This document shows positions 31,684 through 43,766 of a DNA stretch of 64,000 nt, in pieces. The first letter of the stretch is position 1; every line of letters starts with the position of its first letter. The DNA lies in assembly GCA_002099365.1 (NCBI GenBank), contig MSED01000008.1:1054001-1118000 (forward strand), written 5' to 3'. Below the pieces are notes generated by a model, which worked only from the letters and a program-made list of their open reading frames with translations, did no database searches and had not been told where the DNA came from. Source of the DNA: Phialophora verrucosa (lineage: Eukaryota > Ascomycota > Eurotiomycetes > Chaetothyriales > Herpotrichiellaceae). The position numbers were made by a program, and so were the translations under genes.

Positions 31684-32675
31684 CGCGTCTTGGTACGGGC
31701 TAACTATTCAGCATGGCGAACTGGGGTATTGGCGTCGACGTATGTCTTCATGGGTCAACGATCGGGATGGGATCAATTTTGGGATCGGATGGGATAGGAA
31801 TAGGAATAGGAATGCACAGCAACAGACCCTCACAGGCCCAAGCAGACGTCTATTGAGCAAGCAACCGTCCGTCCCATTCGTCCGATGTAGACTCAAGCAG
31901 CGAGCCAAAGGGGCAGACACTCGTGTACTCGGTACTCCGTACGTACAGAATGTTCGTACCATCGAATGAACCTAAACCTCGACCTCAACCTCGGCTCCGG
32001 AGGCACGGATGCCGGCGTCGATGGCTGGCAAGCTGGGCAGCGAGCACGCAAGCACACAAGCACGCACTAATTAGATCATGCGGACTAATACGGGGTACGA
32101 GGTAGATCCCACATACCCACATATGTAATACCCAGCCTCGGTCTTGGTGTTGACCACGGCGAGATATTTCCGGGCCGTCTTATGCATTATGCATGTCTGG
32201 GCTTGGAGATGAGCCTGTGCCTGTGCCTGAGCCTGTGCAGGGTAGTCTTACCATACATACTGTACTACGTTACATACTACATATTACATAGGAGGCATAG
32301 TAGATGCTCATCTCTCATCTCTCCGCCATTTGTGCGCGCATTTTGCTCATTACTGTGCCCGGTAGAATTGCCCCCTGGCCTCGTGTTTGGGGATTGGCGC
32401 ATTGCATTGCATTGCAGCGCTGCCTGTCCCTCTCGCGCGAAAGGTCGCTATTATGGCACTTTAGTTGCTCGACCCTCTGAGTTGGCTTTTGCTGCTACGG
32501 GTATTAGATCTCATACAGTACTCCCTCCGCATTGACGTCGTTCCCTTGATGAGACATTTATCCGGCGCTGTTGGACTGTGGAGCCGCGCGCCGAATATAT
32601 AGGCTACTGTAACATGTATGATGCACCCTTCAACTCGCACTGCCGTTGACTAGGGTTGGCTTCCTCCTCGGCGCC
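31684..32675. other. Intergenic with short microsatellites
   Basis: 992 bp. It contains (GGAATA)3 near 31793-31810, an ACGTACGGAGTACC-type word at 31931-31943, and a (GCCTGT)n-like run at 32212-32237. No gene is supported. Confidence 0.55.
32212..32237. repeat. Degenerate (GCCTGT)n hexamer repeat
   Basis: About four tandem copies of a 6-bp unit with one substitution, in non-coding DNA upstream of nothing recognisable. Confidence 0.8.
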
Positions 32676-34937
32676 CTACCAATGCCGAATAGTCAACAAG
32701 ACCCTCTTGGTCTCGGGCTTGTCGTCCTCAACGGGGCCATCGACATCGAGGCCCATCTTGCCGAGGGTGTCCCAGACAAGTTTTCTCTTCAGGCCTTCGC
32801 GGACGGGGATCCGCTCCAAGGCCTCCGAGCCGGTGAAGTACTTGACAAAGATGGGCCAGTAGCGCTGGATCTCGGCGGCCTCAATGTCCGAAGGGGATGG
32901 CCCGGGCGAGGTCGCCAGCTCCTCCGGTGGGGATGAGGCTCTGGGGGAGGAGGAGGACCCCATCGTCGACGCGATGTAGTCGAGCCAGCGTGATTCCTCG
33001 GGCGACGCGCGCTGCGGGGACACCACCAGGCTGGCGGCCTTGGGGTTGTGCTTGAATGGCTGCGCGGCGCGCATGCTCGTCCCCTCCGTGGAGATGGATT
33101 GCCGGCCGTCGCTGGACGGGCGGCTGAGCATGCTGGGCCGCTGCTTGAAGGAAGAAAGGACTCCTCCGCCGGTGACGGGTGTCGTGGGGGTCCCACCGCT
33201 TCCAAAGCTCCTGGCCATGTCGCTTGCTTCTCTCTCGACAGGGGTTTTTGTGCCTCCTCCTGCCCGGGCTTCTTCGCGGTCCTTCTCACGGACCGCCCTC
33301 TTGACCTCGGGATCCACGCGGACGAAGGCGTAGGTGCGGAGTTGGGTTACCCAACCGTCCCGCATGAGCCACGCCAAGACCCGGTAGTACTCTTCCTTGT
33401 GGTCTCGGCTGGGTATCAGGGTGCCATAGGGAGCAGGCGTGCCGCTCAACGCGCTCAACATCTTCGGCAGCGAGGGCATCATGGGAAACGTCGCCTCGTA
33501 CGTCTTACACGCGGCCACGAGCTTGCTCATGTTCGCGTTGGGAGACACAATGTACGTGTCTCGCTGATGGAGCGGTGGGATTGCTATTGCCCGCCGCCAA
33601 TAAACAAGGTGGCGGGCCAAGTGCTGGATGTCACCCAAGGCTATCTGGGAGGCGACGGATATCTTGTAGAAGGACTTTGTGGGCTTCAGGTGTCCGATGA
33701 ATGCTGCCAGCGGCATGGCCAACGAGCCTCCTGACGTTTGAATGTCCTTGAGGATCTTCTGAGGGTTCGACTTGAGGAGTAGGGTGAAGTTCTTGGATAG
33801 CTGCAACGGACCCGACAAGGCAGATGCGTCAAGCTCGGACGCGGAAGACGGGTCGGTAGCAGTGGTGAGCCAGAGACCCGGTTGTAGTGGAGGCTCAGAC
33901 AGCGAAGGCAGGTACGAGCTCGAGGTAATAGGAGGGATCTGGAGGGAGACGGACAATTTGGGAGTGAGTGTGATTGCAGCTATCTTCGACTCGGAGATAT
34001 TATCAAACACTTTGGTCATGGCAGAAGCCAGAGAAGATCGCTGCTTCATTTCAGTATAGAGGGCTTTGGACGAGGACTGTTGCTGGAAATGCGTCGACCT
34101 GATGGATTGCAAGAGTTCCGACTGCTGCCACACATAGTCGTGATGCGCCTGCGCCCACTTGAGCACTTTGGACAACTTCTTGACGACATGGTCATACATC
34201 TCCTTGACCCGCGCCGTGTGCTCCAGTGGTGACGGGTCCATGACAAACACGACGTGGAACATGGTCAATTGGCTTTTGGGAGTCTCCTTGGAGCTCTGGG
34301 CCTGTTTGTTGCTCACATGGTCGGTTGAGGAGTCCTGGTCGCCTTCCTCGTCACCCTCGTGGCCATTGTCACTGCCGGTCGAGTCAGATGTAATGCCCTC
34401 ATCTCTGGCCTTTGGGGTCCTCCTTCTTTTCTGTCTCCGCCAAAAGCCGTCTTCACGGGCATACACTGGCCGACCCAGGAAGGTCAGGTCGTTGATTCCG
34501 AGCTCAAACTTGCGTTTGTGCCACACGCGGCCAGGGGCCAACAAGCTCACTAGACCATCACCTCCCAAACCCAGCAATGGCTCCCAGGAAGGTTTCCAGT
34601 GGCCGTTGTCTTGTGTCCCCCTCTTTGACAGATAGTTGCTTTCTTCATCGTCTGAGCTTGGTGACTGACCGTCTTGGTTTTGTGTGGCATTCTGTCCATT
34701 CCTCAGCCGGCTCGTGAAGAGATCGAAGTCATCTTCGGAAGACGACTCTTCCGAGTCACTGCTGGAACTGTCTTCTTCATCCTCGTCTGTGGAATCTGTA
34801 TTGTAAGAGGGCCGCTCGGCCGACAAGGGATCTGGAGGATAGTGGAACACAATTTCGGCACCTGAGCCGGTGCGGACTTGGACAATGAGTAGGATTGCAA
34901 GCAAAGATGGGTTGGAAGATGTCGTTGCCGTCGACAT
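32676..34937 (-). CDS. npr3: Nitrogen permease regulator 3 (GATOR1/SEACIT subunit)
   Basis: Subunit of the Npr2-Npr3-Iml1 complex, which inactivates Gtr/Rag GTPases and so restrains TORC1 when amino acids are scarce; it acts at the vacuole surface. Single exon of 753 aa from the ATG at 34937. Seen: LLAILLIVQVRTGSGAEIVF followed by HYPPDP (residues 12-37), the hallmark longin start; an acidic Ser/Asp/Glu insertion; LLGLGGDGLVSLLAPGRVWH; LTMFHVVFVMDPSPLEHTAR; then a long linker and the C-terminal winged-helix part with YYRVLAWLMRDGWVTQLRTY and YWPIFVKYFTGSEALERIPV. The length (753) and three acidic or Ser-rich insertions are typical of filamentous fungi. Confidence 0.92.
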   Translation of the reverse strand: MSTATTSSNPSLLAILLIVQVRTGSGAEIVFHYPPDPLSAERPSYNTDSTDEDEEDSSSSDSEESSSEDDFDLFTSRLRNGQNATQNQDGQSPSSDDEESNYLSKRGTQDNGHWKPSWEPLLGLGGDGLVSLLAPGRVWHKRKFELGINDLTFLGRPVYAREDGFWRRQKRRRTPKARDEGITSDSTGSDNGHEGDEEGDQDSSTDHVSNKQAQSSKETPKSQLTMFHVVFVMDPSPLEHTARVKEMYDHVVKKLSKVLKWAQAHHDYVWQQSELLQSIRSTHFQQQSSSKALYTEMKQRSSLASAMTKVFDNISESKIAAITLTPKLSVSLQIPPITSSSYLPSLSEPPLQPGLWLTTATDPSSASELDASALSGPLQLSKNFTLLLKSNPQKILKDIQTSGGSLAMPLAAFIGHLKPTKSFYKISVASQIALGDIQHLARHLVYWRRAIAIPPLHQRDTYIVSPNANMSKLVAACKTYEATFPMMPSLPKMLSALSGTPAPYGTLIPSRDHKEEYYRVLAWLMRDGWVTQLRTYAFVRVDPEVKRAVREKDREEARAGGGTKTPVEREASDMARSFGSGGTPTTPVTGGGVLSSFKQRPSMLSRPSSDGRQSISTEGTSMRAAQPFKHNPKAASLVVSPQRASPEESRWLDYIASTMGSSSSPRASSPPEELATSPGPSPSDIEAAEIQRYWPIFVKYFTGSEALERIPVREGLKRKLVWDTLGKMGLDVDGPVEDDKPETKRVLLTIRHW

Positions 34938-36525
34938 GGAGGCTATTTCCTCTAGGAGACGATGCCTACCACCATGAGACACGTCAATCTCACGCGTTGA
35001 TTATGTCTTCGGGATGCTTTGCGGCATCTACTGCGTAGAATCATCCAAGAGCCAACGGGTCGCCGGCTTAGACGCGGTGGTGCATGAACTTGTCCACGTG
35101 CCTGGAGCTCGGCATTACCTCGTGCACATGCGCCTTGACTGGGTGAGTGCCGAGCTAGCCAGGCCAGACCAATATGTCGACGGGCAGCAGACGGTTCACC
35201 CTGGCTGTCTCCTAGTGAGCATTAATCGAGGACAAGGCCGGGTCCTATCGTATTCAAAGAGCGGAGAAGGAGGGCTTGGAGTCATACCAGTCCCGACGCG
35301 CTGCGACGGTGAATGGTGATTGGAGTCAGAAGGGGGAGCTGCAGGCAAACGCACCCAGTCCTCAGTTGACCAGGCCGGTCAATTGGCAGCTGGCAGGGTG
35401 AGAACAGGCAGGCCTAGCAGAGGAGCCCCTCACTCCGTCACGCCCTCACTCCCAGCTCGGTTGTTTGCGGTTCTTAAGAGTCGGCGGGAAGCACTGCTTG
35501 GGCCCCGTCACTGGCCCGAAGCGCAAAATGCCGCGCTAGGAAAATGAGAATTCAGTTCACTGCGACTTGACTGCAGTGCCAGTGCCTAGCTTGACGCTCC
35601 ATGCTCCACGAAAAAGACTTCTCTTTCAATACCCGCACACTTTCTCCCCTCCATCCTCTCTCCATCTTATTGCCATTGTGATCCTTTCCTCGTGATCCTT
35701 TGCCGTCGTCCAGCGTTCTCGCCTGCCCCTGCGCCTCCGAGCGCCCTAAACAGACGGGAACACAGCGACCCCAAGCTCGTGCCGCTCAAAAAGTTTTGGC
35801 GGCCGCATCACCTCATCCTCCGCACCGTCCTCGAACAACCTCCGACCACACACGTCCAAATTCACTGTCGATACGGTTCGGCCAGTGGACTGTGCGTCTT
35901 GTGTCGACCGATTTCTCTACCGACCGTCTATTCCTCGGCCTGCCGGACCGTTGGCTCAATTGAGTCCCTGCATCGATTCCGGCTTGACTGCCGTCTGATC
36001 CTCACTTATTTCGCCCTCGACACTACACAACTGGGGCTGCTCGACGGACGACTTCAAAGTCCTGATTCAGTGAAGGGGCTATTGGATTGTGGTCTCGTAT
36101 ATCGACATCATCAGGGTCAGTCGTGGGAAGGGTGACCGGTGAACCATTGCCGCACATTGGCTGCGCACCACGAACGCATAATCCGCAGCAAGGGAAGGTG
36201 GACGTTTAGCCCTGCGACCTTCACGATCGCGGTTACGCATTGTTCAGTGCCCGAATTCACTGTCATCGCCGCGATACAGGGTGTTTACACAGGACAATTT
36301 GACTTTACCTCATCAATCCGTCACTGGTCACTGAGGACCGGTCACAAGAAAAGAGGTCAAGGTCAAGCCCCAGGTCGCAGGACAATCACTCATTGTAGGC
36401 CATAATCTCCAGGCTTAGATTGGTCTCTCCATTACGCGGCCAGCTTGTTGCTGGTGTGGGGTTTTGTACTGTGGTAGTGGATCAGGAGGTGCAGTGTGTT
36501 GTCCTCGTCGACATTGTCAGTGAGA
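34938..36525. other. Divergent intergenic region, npr3 / La-domain gene
   Basis: 1.59 kb. The part proximal to 36525 probably holds a long 5' leader. Frames in it (35692-36135 and 36139-36405) start with GTG and have no recognisable domain. No tRNA is seen. Confidence 0.5.
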
Positions 36526-39500
36526 ATGTCTTCATCTTCAGGCGCCCCTGCGCCGGTTTTTTCATATGCCCAAGCGGCAAAGGGTCTTGCTTCAGCAGCT
36601 TCCACACAGTCAACCTCAAGAAATGAGAGCCCTGCGGCATCGGACAAGAGTGTCAAGGATCGCCCCATTGCGGACTCAACCACTGCGACCTCTGCACTGA
36701 AGTCTCCACGATTGAGGTCCGAGACAGGCGAAAGAGTCAGTGGAGAAAGTCCCGTGGCCAATACTTCTACACATGTCGACAGTCTTGCGTCAACAGCTGC
36801 GCTAGAAGATGTGAACAAGGACGGCGCCACACAGAGTCAGCATGCACCATCTGGTGACCGGGAGAGCCCGCCGGCTGCACATGGTGACGCCCACCCACAT
36901 CAAGAATCACAAAAAGATGAAGTTACACAACTACCGAATGGCCGGAAAGCCTCATCAGAAGAGTCGACGACGCCAGCTTCACAGGACCAGGAGACTCCCA
37001 GCGTGGCCGAGAAGAAATCCAGAGATGGCGAAGATGACTGGGAAAAGGTCTCAGTTCCTTCTTTACCAGCATCGGAGGCTCAGTACAAAGCGGCGCCGAT
37101 CCCATCGGTCAATATTTGGCAAGTGCGCATAGAAGCTCAGGCTGCAAAGAAGAAAGATTTCCAGAAGCCCGTTGTTCCTAGCGCTCCAAATCAGTCCAGA
37201 AAGTCCAGATCTGCCAGCGAAGATTTCAAACGTAAACCCATCAGCAAAGAGGTTAGCAGCATTGAGAGGGAAAGCAAGAGTATCGAGAGCACCACAGCCG
37301 GCCATCGCAGAGATATGCCATCGGCTCGTCCATCTCGACCCGCTTCTCAGCATGGTGACAGAGCAGACGGAGATGTACCCCCGCCGGTGATTGATACCAA
37401 TTCGTGGCCCACTCCAGAGAACTCGACCCTTGATGATCGACGCAAATCTGCATCCTATGAGAGACCGGAAAAGTCAGATGCCAAGCCCGGTCCGCAGAAG
37501 TCGCATGGTAACAAGTGGGTTGCCGTTCCATTCGTCCCTACAGCAAAATTCGAGACACAACTGCCACCCGCGGCAGCTCGGCGAGGCGGTCGAGGTGGCA
37601 TAAGAGGCGGAAGAGACACTGGTGGTCGTGGTGGCGGCTATGCGGGCGCCTCAGCTGAGAAGCAAGATGCATCGACCTCTATGGGTCCACCTCCGCTGCC
37701 GAGACAGTCAGGCGAACAAGACCGGGGTCGTCGATCTGATGGTCAGCAAGGAGTTCGTGGCGCTTCCGTTCCTACCAGCAGTACGCGACCTGCAAGTGGT
37801 GACGGTTCTGTTACCACTTTTCGCAAGTCAAACGCGGTCGACCACAAAGACCAATCTGCTTCTGACTTTGTTGCAACTGGTCCTGCTGCAGTTCAGCCAA
37901 CTGGTGAAGATCAAGCCATGAGGACTGAGCATAGCTCAAGATCGTCCTCAAGACATACGGGCAATGCTGGTAACCGACGTGCGAACGGAGAGAGGAACAC
38001 CCCGGTCGACCAGTCATCTGGTGGTGTCCCTCAACCGAAGGAACCCACCCTCAAGTATTCAGCCAATACTGATCGGAACAACAAATCCCCTGCGGCGGGC
38101 GGCTCGCGGGGTAACGGCGATTTCGGTCGAGATCGAGGCCCTGGCAAAGTCCGCGACTGGTCAAGAGACAAACCCGAGTCGGCCCGCGAAAAGGTTGAAT
38201 CCTGGCGAGACCGTGAATCATCAGGCGATCAGGGCAGCCGACGTGGAGGTCGCTCGGAGCGCGGACGCGGAAACTATCGTGGCCGCGGTGAACACTCTTA
38301 CAACCCGCCTTTTACCTCCTCTCATGCTTACACCTCCCCTCTGCCCCAAAATGGGTTTGAGCCGCCATCAAGGTCTACCTCGCACACGGAGGCTCGTTCC
38401 AGGCAAGCGTCGCAGCCATTTGTACCAACTCAGGCTACGACCACTCCGCGCACCAACCCCCGTTCGCAGTCTATTCCCGTCGGTATGATGTTCCCAGGCT
38501 ATTACAATGGCATGCCGGCCATGCCTCAACAAGGTCTCGCATCTATCCAGACGGATATGTCCATGTACGGCTATCCCTCTCAGATGCAGATGCAGCCAAG
38601 CATCATGAGTGCGATGCCTTACAACGATCCGCTTAATTCGTACGCTTTGCTATCCATGGTCATGACCCAGATGTAAGTCCCTATCACCATCAGGACTGCC
38701 AATGTGCATGCACTAACGTCGCCACTAGCGAATACTACTTCTCCATTGACAATCTCTGCAAGGATTTGTTTCTGCGGAAGCATATGGACGGTCAAGGCTA
38801 CGTTCCGTTGAGTGTCATCGCCAATTTCAAGCGGATCAAAACTCTCACCGAAGACAACTTGACGATAGACAATCTCCGCTACGTCTGCCAGCAGGTTAAG
38901 AGCGTTGAATTCTTGCCCGGAACTGATGGGGACGATCGTCTTCGTCGTCGGGAAGGTTGGCGCGATTTTGTGCTCCCTACGGAGGAAAGATTTGAGACCG
39001 CTCGCAACGACGGACCTCTGCACAATCCGGAATCTTACAATCGACAAGCACAACAGGATCAGGCTGGTCTTCTCGATCCATCCTTCGGCTATGGTCAAAT
39101 GCGCAGTCCGCCAGTAGCCATGGCAACCAGCAACGGCACATTTCAGGCAAATTCTCCGATGTCCTTCCTGCCTGGAGGCCTTGAGGAGAACCAGATTGGA
39201 GTAGGACAGCCAGTGAGCCCATTTGATGAAGGCCTGAATGGTCTCGGCGCTAGAGCACCGATGGCAGCCTACTCACGAGCCTCCCCCAGCGCGGTGAGGT
39301 CGCCTCCTACCAACAATGCAGCTCCACTAAACAACATTGTTAATGGTCATCATCGTCAGAGCTCTCGCGCAGATATTGAGGACAACGTTTTTCCCGATGA
39401 CCAAATCCCAAATGTCAACATCCGCATGCAGCCGCATATCCTCAGTGGCGCAGCGCCCTCTTTCCCTGGCATTGCTCGCGTTGCTTCAGGTGGATCCTCC

Positions 39501-40182
39501 AGTGGACGAAATGAGGCGAGCAATGCGCCCCTCGAGATCAGCCAGTCCCATCTACCAGGCTTGCGCGGAGGGGCGGCTAGTCCTCAGCAGTAAGTGACTC
39601 CTCAGGCTCGATCACAACTTTGCTGACCGTTGGACTAGACTCGAGCAATTCCACGGTGCGTCCTTTGACGACTCGAGCAATATCCCGGTCACGGACGAGA
39701 GCGTCATTTACTTTACCAAGGATGGCCATGAGACCCAATTGCCCCCACCACAGCCTGGACAATACGACCAAACCTATCTGTCTCTTCATGATGTCGCCTT
39801 TCAGCAGCGCCAAATGGGAATCAAAGACGCTCTGGAGCCACTTTACAACTTCTGGACAGACTTCTTGGTCGATAAGTTCAACCTTGGAATGTATCAGGAG
39901 TTCAAAAATACCGCGGTTAGCGACCTGCAAGAAGGCAACGACAGCGGCATGTCCCACCTGGTGCGCTATTTTGGAAAGGTGCTGTCGGGACCTATTCCCA
40001 TCAGTGAACGTATTGCTGCGGACATGGTACACCTGTCACGCGAAGAACAATCGGACAAGCGTCCAGTCCTTCAGGCCATGCGAGCTGCCTGGCGAAACGG
40101 AGCGACGAACATGAAAACAATCAAGAGACTTGGCGATGTCCTCAACGCAGAGGAGAAAGCCGAGCTAGACAAGAGTGGCTGA
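36526..40182 (+). CDS. La-motif RNA-binding protein, LARP1-like with DM15-type region
   Basis: Three exons (36526-38672, 38729-39589 and 39639-40182) give 1,183 aa. The N-terminus carries FSYAQAAKGL, followed by about 600 residues of Ser/Pro/Arg-rich disorder with RGG-type clusters (GRGGIRGGRDTGGRGGG; RGGRSERGRGNYRGRGE). The La motif is formed across the first intron: QIEYYFSIDNLCKDLFLRKH, MDGQGYVPLSVIANFKRIKT, LRYVCQQVKSVEF (about residues 715-790). The C-terminus has LYNFWTDFLVDKFNLGMYQE and SHLVRYFGKVL, resembling a DM15 (LARP1 box) helical repeat that binds the mRNA cap region. Yeast relatives are Sro9/Slf1, which lack DM15. Expected role: cytoplasmic control of stability and translation of ribosomal-protein-type mRNAs. 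It starts from an ATG close to the AQAAKG motif, as in homologues. Confidence 0.9.
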
Positions 40183-41721
40183 TAGTGCGACGCGACGCCT
40201 ATCTATCTCTTTGACCAAATTCGCCATCATGCCATTGTCTCAAGCCTACGTGCATTGTCCATCTTCGCCATTGTGGAAGATGTATTTCCTTCGACCAGTT
40301 AACTCACGGTCGAGTATTCCCACATTCACAACGACCTGATTGTCAGAGCACGTCATATCTCAAATCATCCATGTGTGTACACAGGATGATTATGCCTCAA
40401 CATGCTTAAGCAAAGCGCCGTCATTGATTCAGATTATTGTCAACCCCTGTGGAGATTCCCACCTCATATCGTGCTCGATGTGGCTTGATATGTGGGAGCG
40501 AAGCTGAGAAAGCGACTTTCATTATTGACCAGGAAATCAAAACAAATATTACAGAAGGGGAATCGAGCAGGTGAACGCATATGCGAATTTCAAGCTTGAA
40601 CCGGTACTTGCTGTCGCGTGCGGCGTTCGGCTGGAGTCGTGGGTCTCCGTTAAGGACGCGTCACGGCTGGACCATGATTCCAACAGCATCATACCCCCAA
40701 TTGCTCAGTGCTTTTCCTACGATTATTTCAGTTTCGTGGCTATGCTTTCTTGCTTGATGGCTGTGTTTCGTCTCTTGCATAGACTTTCTCATACTCCCCA
40801 AGGGAATGGGCAGGGGCGTGAGGGCGTGAGGGGCAGGAGGTATGTAGGAGAAATCTCTGCTAGCGGCAGAGTTCTCTGTGTGGAGGAAGAAGGCACAGAG
40901 ACTGCAGTGAACCGGGATGCCTTTGTCGGGGGGATCGGAGCGTGCTGGATGTTGTTCAGGTCATTCTGCGAGCATCAACAGTGCTCAGTCATGCCCAAGG
41001 CTGCCAGGATCCGGCATCGAGGTTGGCACCGGCCACAGGGCAATGTCTTGAGGAGCAAGGTCTGCAGCACTCCTGCGGTTCTTCGGGTCGCAATGATGTG
41101 CATTTGTGCTATGCATGGGCCGCTGCCTCTCCGTTGTCGGGGCACATTTCACAGGGGCATGAGCGACAGAGAAGACAAAAGTTTGTACACAGTATTACGA
41201 GACCAGGAAAAATCACAAGGACAAATGCAATTGACTCTCATTGCGTGACCATTAGGTCGTTCCGGCTCGGCCTTTGGACGCTCTAGTTTACCTCGTCTTA
41301 AACATTCTGATAGCTGAGATCTTTTTTAACACTCGCCGTCATGTCTGTAATCGTAGGCCTTTTGCTGGAGGGCAAGCAGGATGCGCACAAAGCTCACTTG
41401 ACGAACCTGTACCTTAGTCCAGCAAGATGAAGGTAGAGTGAGTTTGTGCAAATGCGGACATCCCAGGCTGATACGCCGAGCCCCATGCTGTCCTGTCCTA
41501 CTCCAAATTGGCCTTTCTTCATCACACACGGCACGTCTTCGTCGGCAGCTCGCACGGTGCAGCCGCAGCCTGCAATCTTGGTTCGAGTGGCGTATAACTC
41601 GGCCTCCATTTCGTGTCGGCTATTCTTCAGACGTCCTCTGCGTGCGTCTGTGTCTCCGTGCGTGTGTCTCTGCGTGCCTGTATGCCTCCCGATCCTCTCT
41701 TTCAGAGGGTTCGGTCCCTCT
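40183..41721. other. Intergenic, about 1.5 kb
   Basis: This stretch lies between two converging transcription units. The longest frame (40571-41248) starts with GTG and resembles nothing known. No RNA gene is recognised. Confidence 0.5.
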
Positions 41722-42423
41722 TCAACTCAAGTCCAACTTCCAGAGTCCATCACCAAGATAATGCCCCGCACTCATAGCCACGCCCTTCTTCTTCTCCTTC
41801 ATCTCCTCGGTCCCCATCTCGAGCTGCCCGATCAAGCAGACCTCCTCTTTACCCTCGGCCTCGATGGCGACTATCTCACCGGGCTTGATTTCCTCGCTCT
41901 TGGCTTCGGGCAGCCACCCGCCCTTGGACGTCAGGCCGGGCACCATGAGCGTGGCGCCGGAGAGGACGAAGCGGATGGCGCCGCGGTCGATCCTGATCCG
42001 CCGGAACGCGTGCGGATACTGGTGCACGAGCTTGAGGTGCGGGATGATCGGGTCGTCCATGTGCTGGTAGAAGAGGGGCGTGTCGTCCAGGACGTATAGC
42101 GAGACTCGGTCCGGGCTGGAGACACACACACGGGCGGATGGTAAGAATGGGGGCAAATTGAAATGCGATATGCGGCACGGGACGTTCGCTCACAGTTTGA
42201 CAAGGTCCAATTGACTCTTCTTGGGCATGATGTCGTCGATGTGCGGCTCCAGCTTCGGGTATGTCTCGAGCACTTTGGCCCGGATGGCTCGCTGGACGGA
42301 CGACTTGACCTTGCTCTTCGGGCCTGCCGACAAGCTGTGCGCGCGTTTCGGCCTTAGTTCTGGCTTGGGGAGAAAGGTGGGGGAATGTATGTGTGTGTAT
42401 GTAACTTACTCCTTCTTAAACAT
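41722..42423 (-). CDS. tma20: Translation machinery-associated protein 20 (MCT-1, PUA domain)
   Basis: Partner of Tma22/DENR; the dimer recycles 40S subunits and allows reinitiation. Three exons (42410-42423, 42194-42352 and 41722-42115) give 188 aa, close to human MCT-1 (181). The first coding exon is only 14 nt (MFKK plus two bases). Splicing to AGPKSKVKSSVQRAIRAKVL and ETYPKLEPHIDDIMPKK gives the N-terminal domain. The PUA domain follows: VSLYVLDDTPLFYQHMDDPI, PHLKLVHQYPHAFRRIRIDR, GAIRFVLSGATLMVPGLTSK and SAGHYLGDGLWKLD. Acceptor AACTAAG for exon 2 and a 78-nt second intron complete the frame. An (ACTC)n run lies just upstream of the ATG. Confidence 0.92.
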
Positions 42424-43766
42424 GGTGGTGGTGACACTCACTCACTCACTCACTGGGTTAATGCGGTATGTCCTTGTACACACGAGAAGGAGAGGAGGGG
42501 AGAAGTTGCCCGCAATTCAACTGCGGGACACCCACACACCGAAAGCAGATTTTGGATCATGCCACTTTAAGAATGCTCACATGGGTCGACACTAGGCCCT
42601 GTCAGGAATAGCCTGCAGTTGCGGCCCCGTGGTTCTTCTAACTCTTCCATCTTCAACTTTTCTGAAGGGGTACGGGTAGTCCGACGGCTTGCCACAGTGG
42701 GTAGTGCAATGTGGCATGCTGGGCGAGGGGGAAGCTACAGGACGCAGTCACAGAGTCCCCAGAAATTCGAAGGCGTCCTAGAATATGAGGAAGGGAAAAA
42801 TGGTGGCTGAACTCATCTGTATCGGCGTGGTAGGCGCGTGGCTTGCACCTGATTATCTCCAAGCAAACAAGCTAGAATCCTCAGTACCGCGGATAGGTTT
42901 CCAATCGCACATTATGATTGATTTTTGGGTAACGTGGTCGGTCCTACGCTTGGAAATACAGTAGTTACAGTAGCCCGTCGAATAAAGGTTATTTACGGGG
43001 ATGCCCAACCGAAGGATTATGCAGGTTCCCCGGGCGGCCCCGGGCACACTTCCAGGCGAGAACTTTACCAATATCAATTAAACCATTAGCGCTAGTGATT
43101 GGGATAGTAGATGGACCCTTCGAACTTTGACGCCATGGATATGTGAAAGCATCTCATGCCTCATCAAAGGTCTCATCCTCATCAACGCAGATCTCGTACG
43201 AGATTCTGGCAGAATTGCTCCTCTGCTCAGCCTCCACATGACGCCGCACTAAATGACACATCCTGGAAAGAAGTATCCGGCAGACGAAGGGACGGCCCAT
43301 CGCTAGTCTGTATCGCTTGACAACCAGCGGTGCGCTCGACCTGCGCCGCAGATTCCCAGCTGATGATCAGGGTTGCCATTCGTCCGTCAGGCATTCTTCT
43401 TCCATCCCCTTCACTCTCTCCCCGCGGGTTCCCCAGAGGTTGGAGAGCAGCCATGCGTGTCCACCACCAATGGAAAATCTCAGGGAGCTCGGGACGGCGC
43501 CATTATCAAAAATGATCAGTAGCGTACCAGTAGGACTTCACCGGTCAAGAAACAGCGAGTGAGTTGGCTTTCTGGATTGGTGGTTACGAAAAAGCCTTAC
43601 CACACCCTCAACAACCCCCGGTGTCGCTCTGGAGAATTGTTAGGATTGCGGTGCCTGGGATGAGGTGATAAATCTCCTCGTGGCGACCAAATTTCGAGAA
43701 GTCGACTTTATACGCCTGGCTTTACCCCCTCCACGGCAGCTCACTGGAACTTCATCCAATACAGAT
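42424..43766. other. Divergent intergenic region, tma20 / STAND-like gene
   Basis: 1.34 kb. A 75-codon minus-strand frame (43227-43454) starts with ATG but has no supporting features. Nothing else is recognised. Confidence 0.5.
42436..42454. repeat. (ACTC)n microsatellite upstream of tma20
   Basis: Nearly five tandem copies of a 4-bp unit, 13-31 bp upstream of the tma20 start codon, so probably in the 5' UTR. Confidence 0.9.

Noticed and set aside
40571..41248. 225-codon plus-strand frame
   Set aside because: Starts with GTG, has low-complexity content and no domain or splice partners.
43227..43454. 75-codon minus-strand ATG frame
   Set aside because: Short, isolated and without motifs.
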